Shown: positions 5,138 through 7,134 of the stretch, piece after piece
Layout: the number at the start of each line of letters is the position of its first letter
How positions within the stretch are numbered: the stretch's first letter is position 1
Origin: Endomicrobiia bacterium
GTDB taxonomy: Bacteria > Elusimicrobiota > Endomicrobiia > PHAN01
DNA length: 7,134 nucleotides
Assembly: GCA_030018875.1 (NCBI GenBank)
Contig: JASEHK010000075.1
Location: 1-7,134, forward strand
Direction: 5' to 3'
Program-made: the position numbers and the translations under genes
The notes under the pieces: model-generated
What the model was told of the DNA's origin: nothing
What the model saw: the letters and a program-made list of their open reading frames with translations, nothing else
Databases searched by the model: none

Positions 5138-6574
5138 ATGTCGGATTTATTTTCCTCTGAAACTCAACTCAAAAGCAAAAATGCCTTCTTGGCGCCGCTG
5201 GCCGCGCGTATGGCGCCCAGGGCCTTCGGGGAGTTTTACGGGCAGAAGGAGATTTTCGGCCCGGGCAAGTTTTTAAGGCGCGCTGTAGAGTCGGGGCGCT
5301 TGGGCTCGGCCATATTTTTCGGCCCTCCCGGCACCGGCAAGACCGCCGCGGCAAGACTTGCCGCCTCTCTTTGCGATTCGGCTTTCGTCGAGGCCAACGC
5401 CGTGACTTGCGGCGTGGCCGACATAAGGAACATCGTTTCTTCCGCCAAACTCATCCGCTCCTTGAAAAACCGCCCGACGACACTGCTTCTCGACGAAATC
5501 CACCACTTCAACCGCACACAGCAGGATGCCTTGCTGCCCGACGTTGAGCGCGGGGTCATAACATTAGTTGGGCTTACCACCGAAAACCCGTATTTTTACA
5601 TAAATCCGGCGCTTGTCTCGCGCGCCAACGTATTTGAGTTCCGTCGTCTTGAACCCGCGGACTTAAAAAAAATTCTTTCGTCCGCCCTGTCCGACAAGGA
5701 ACGCGGGTACGGATTAAAAAAAATAATTCTTGCCGACGATGCGGCCGCGCATCTAATTGATTATAGCGCCGGCGACGCCCGCCGACTTTTGAACGCTCTG
5801 GAACTTGCCGTCGAAACCACGCCGCGATCCTCGTCGGAAGGTTCGATAAAGATAGACCTTGCTACCGCCTCCGAAGTAATCCAGAAAAAACCCATCCTCT
5901 ACGACAAATCCTCGGACGCGCATTATGACCATGCGTCGGCTTTTATCAAATCCATGCGCGGCTCCGACCCCGATGCCGCGATTTATTGGATGTCCAAAAT
6001 GCTGGCCGCCGGAGAAGATCCCAGATTCATAGCGCGTCGCGTAGTGCTCCTCGCCGCGGAAGACGTGGGTATGGCCGACCCTCAGGCTCTTGTGGTCGCC
6101 GTCGCGGCTCTCAACGCGGCCGAGTTCGTCGGAATGCCCGAGGCCAGAATACCTTTGGCCGAAGCCGTCGCTTATGTCTCGACCGCGCCTAAATCCAACG
6201 CCGCGTATCTCGCGGTAGAGGCGGCCTTGAAGGAAGTCGCATCCGGACCCCAACGCGACGTGCCGGTTCATCTTAAGGATTCCACCGCAGACGGCGAATC
6301 TCTCGGCCATGGGTTCGGCTATAAATACCCGCACGATTTTCCACACGGATTTACGGCGCAGGAATATATGCCGGCCCCTAAAAAATTCTACGAACCCAAG
6401 GAAATAGGATTTGAAAGAGAGATAAAGAAGCGGCTGGATTTTTGGGGAAATATCAGAAAAACCGGCGGCGGCGCCGCGTCCGCAAAAAGTTCTCAAGACC
6501 CCCGCCCGTCGGTTACCGCGAAGAAAAATGACGACGAAAAATCATTTGAGAAAAAAAATCCGGACCGCGCTTGA
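5138..6574 (+). CDS. rarA: Replication-associated recombination protein A (RarA/MgsA), clamp-loader-like AAA+ ATPase
   Basis: The protein has 478 residues (E. coli RarA has 447). RarA is a tetrameric DNA-dependent ATPase acting at stalled replication forks and DNA ends and linked to SSB. Visible motifs are PLAARMAPRAFGEFYGQ (20-36), Walker A GPPGTGKT (62-69), Walker B LLLDEIHHFN (116-125), sensor 1 GLTTENP (145-151), the arginine-finger SRA (161-163) and sensor 2 GDARRLLNAL (212-221). The RarA-specific C-terminal part contains YDHASAFIKSMRGSDPDAAIYW (263-284) and EDPRFIARRVVLLAAEDVG (293-311). ATG 5138 is fixed by an in-frame TGA at 5129-5131; later starts would remove the conserved N-terminus. 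No clear Shine-Dalgarno site is present. The last 38 or so residues, from KTGGGAA, are a polar, lysine-rich extension not typical of the family. The part encoded from 6528 onward overlaps fau. It lies about 30 nt after the 6S RNA and is probably transcribed with fau. Confidence 0.96.
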   Translation: MSDLFSSETQLKSKNAFLAPLAARMAPRAFGEFYGQKEIFGPGKFLRRAVESGRLGSAIFFGPPGTGKTAAARLAASLCDSAFVEANAVTCGVADIRNIVSSAKLIRSLKNRPTTLLLDEIHHFNRTQQDALLPDVERGVITLVGLTTENPYFYINPALVSRANVFEFRRLEPADLKKILSSALSDKERGYGLKKIILADDAAAHLIDYSAGDARRLLNALELAVETTPRSSSEGSIKIDLATASEVIQKKPILYDKSSDAHYDHASAFIKSMRGSDPDAAIYWMSKMLAAGEDPRFIARRVVLLAAEDVGMADPQALVVAVAALNAAEFVGMPEARIPLAEAVAYVSTAPKSNAAYLAVEAALKEVASGPQRDVPVHLKDSTADGESLGHGFGYKYPHDFPHGFTAQEYMPAPKKFYEPKEIGFEREIKKRLDFWGNIRKTGGGAASAKSSQDPRPSVTAKKNDDEKSFEKKNPDRA

Positions 6575-7100
6575 CGATATGTCGTCCGCCGCTCTCCGGA
6601 GCAAATCGCAAAAAATCGCGGCGCGACTTCGGACGATGGGCGTATATTCCTCTGCCCGTCGGATACTTTTTTTCGTGTCGAAAAAAGACGAGCCCGATAC
6701 GAGAGATCTCATAAAAAAAGCCCTCGCTTCGGGCAAGAAGGTTTTTGTGCCCCGCGTTTCGCTCAAGGGTCTTGAGGCCGTTCGCATTGAAGATTTAGAC
6801 GACTTGTCCGTGGGCGCGTACGGAATTGACGAACCGCCGCGCGACTTTATATCGTCCTCCTCATCCTTGATTGACATTGTGCTTGTGCCGGGGCTGGCTT
6901 TCGACGCGCGAGGCGCCCGTCTCGGAAGAGGCAAGGGACATTACGACAGGTTTTTAGCCAATGTCCCGCGGCGCAGGATAGTGGGCATTGTATTTGATGA
7001 GTTTTTTTTCGACAAAATCCCGTCTTTTAAGCACGATATGAAGTCGGGTATTATCGTGACCGATAAAAGAATCGTTGTGACGGGAAGTAAAAAAAAGTAG
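6528..7100 (+). CDS. fau: 5-formyltetrahydrofolate cyclo-ligase (MTHFS)
   Basis: Also known as ygfA. The enzyme uses ATP to convert 5-formyltetrahydrofolate to 5,10-methenyltetrahydrofolate in the cytoplasm, returning a folate storage/by-product form to one-carbon metabolism. The 190 residues match the usual length. The N-terminal KNHLRKKIR (4-12) contains the conserved K-x-x-LR nucleotide-contacting segment. The diagnostic glycine-rich motif LVPGLAFDARGARLGRGKGHYDRFL spans 119-143 and includes G-R-G-K-G-H-Y-D at 133-140. The C-terminal IPSFKHDMKSGIIVTD (164-179) fits the family's HD...iiT ending. ATG 6528 is required to keep the N-terminal motif and overlaps the end of rarA by 47 nt in another frame, suggesting translational coupling; only a weak GAAG (6520-6523) precedes it. 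In E. coli this gene lies just downstream of ssrS, the arrangement reproduced here with rarA in between. Confidence 0.93.
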   Translation: MTTKNHLRKKIRTALDDMSSAALRSKSQKIAARLRTMGVYSSARRILFFVSKKDEPDTRDLIKKALASGKKVFVPRVSLKGLEAVRIEDLDDLSVGAYGIDEPPRDFISSSSSLIDIVLVPGLAFDARGARLGRGKGHYDRFLANVPRRRIVGIVFDEFFFDKIPSFKHDMKSGIIVTDKRIVVTGSKKK

Positions 7101-7134
7101 ACAGTAGTCAGTAGACAGTAGACAGTAGATAGTA
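7096..7134. repeat. 7-bp tandem repeat AGTAGAC, at least 5.5 units, running off the window
   Basis: Consecutive units are AGTAGAC (7096-7102), AGTAGTC, AGTAGAC, AGTAGAC, AGTAGAT (7124-7130) and the partial AGTA. Variation is confined to the last two bases of the unit. The array begins across the TAG stop of fau (7098-7100) and continues past the window end, so its full length is unknown. Short heptameric intergenic tandem repeats (for example STRR sequences of cyanobacteria) are a known class with no clear function. Confidence 0.85.

Noticed and set aside
5094..5276. Open frame of 60 codons on the + strand upstream of and overlapping rarA
   Set aside because: It starts within the 6S closing stem and overlaps the conserved RarA N-terminus in another frame. 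The product is Arg/Trp-rich without any motif.
5753..6496. Long open frame (247 codons) on the - strand
   Set aside because: It lies wholly inside rarA, which has every expected AAA+ motif. The antisense translation has no recognisable domain and reflects the GC-rich third positions of the real gene.

Overview
The window reads as a chromosomal segment from a Gram-negative, probably uncultured bacterium outside the classical Proteobacteria. The evidence is a large secreted protein with a FlgD-like / type IX secretion (T9SS) style C-terminal domain, followed by a PorV/PorQ-family outer-membrane protein, combined with an ordinary set of housekeeping genes. That mix fits Elusimicrobiota or another FCB-like or candidate phylum. 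The placement is inference: no rRNA or other phylogenetic marker is present. All genes lie on the + strand.

Left half (1-4165), cell envelope. A 5'-truncated giant surface/secreted protein (1-3051) carries four visible carboxypeptidase-regulatory-like (CRD-like) motifs and ends in a sorting-type domain. A structured inverted repeat (3062-3138) fills much of the next gap. A complete PorV/PorQ-like barrel protein (3218-4165) follows, with a signal peptide and a strong GGAGG ribosome binding site. The pair looks like a T9SS-type cargo beside its outer-membrane partner. A probable intrinsic terminator closes this part.

Right half (4166-7134), a compact housekeeping cluster. A leader region holds a perfect inverted repeat, a consensus -35 box and a GC-rich hairpin. 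Then come a small coiled-coil gene (4345-4608, ZauP/ZapB-like by position), an intrinsic terminator, zapA (4648-4941), a non-coding stretch that folds as a 6S RNA (about 4951-5106), rarA (5138-6574) and fau/ygfA (6528-7100, overlapping rarA by 47 nt). In E. coli the order is zapA - ssrS - fau. Here the same order occurs with rarA inserted before fau. The window ends in a 7-bp tandem repeat that begins at the fau stop codon.

The most valuable item is the unannotated 6S RNA. It has a 14-bp closing stem, a second helix, a central bubble of 19/16 nt and an apical hairpin, and it sits where 6S RNA is found in other bacteria. Nothing here amounts to a wholly new system. The less ordinary points are the terminator placed only 11 nt before zapA, the alternative hairpin within the 6S RNA, and the two intergenic repeat types.
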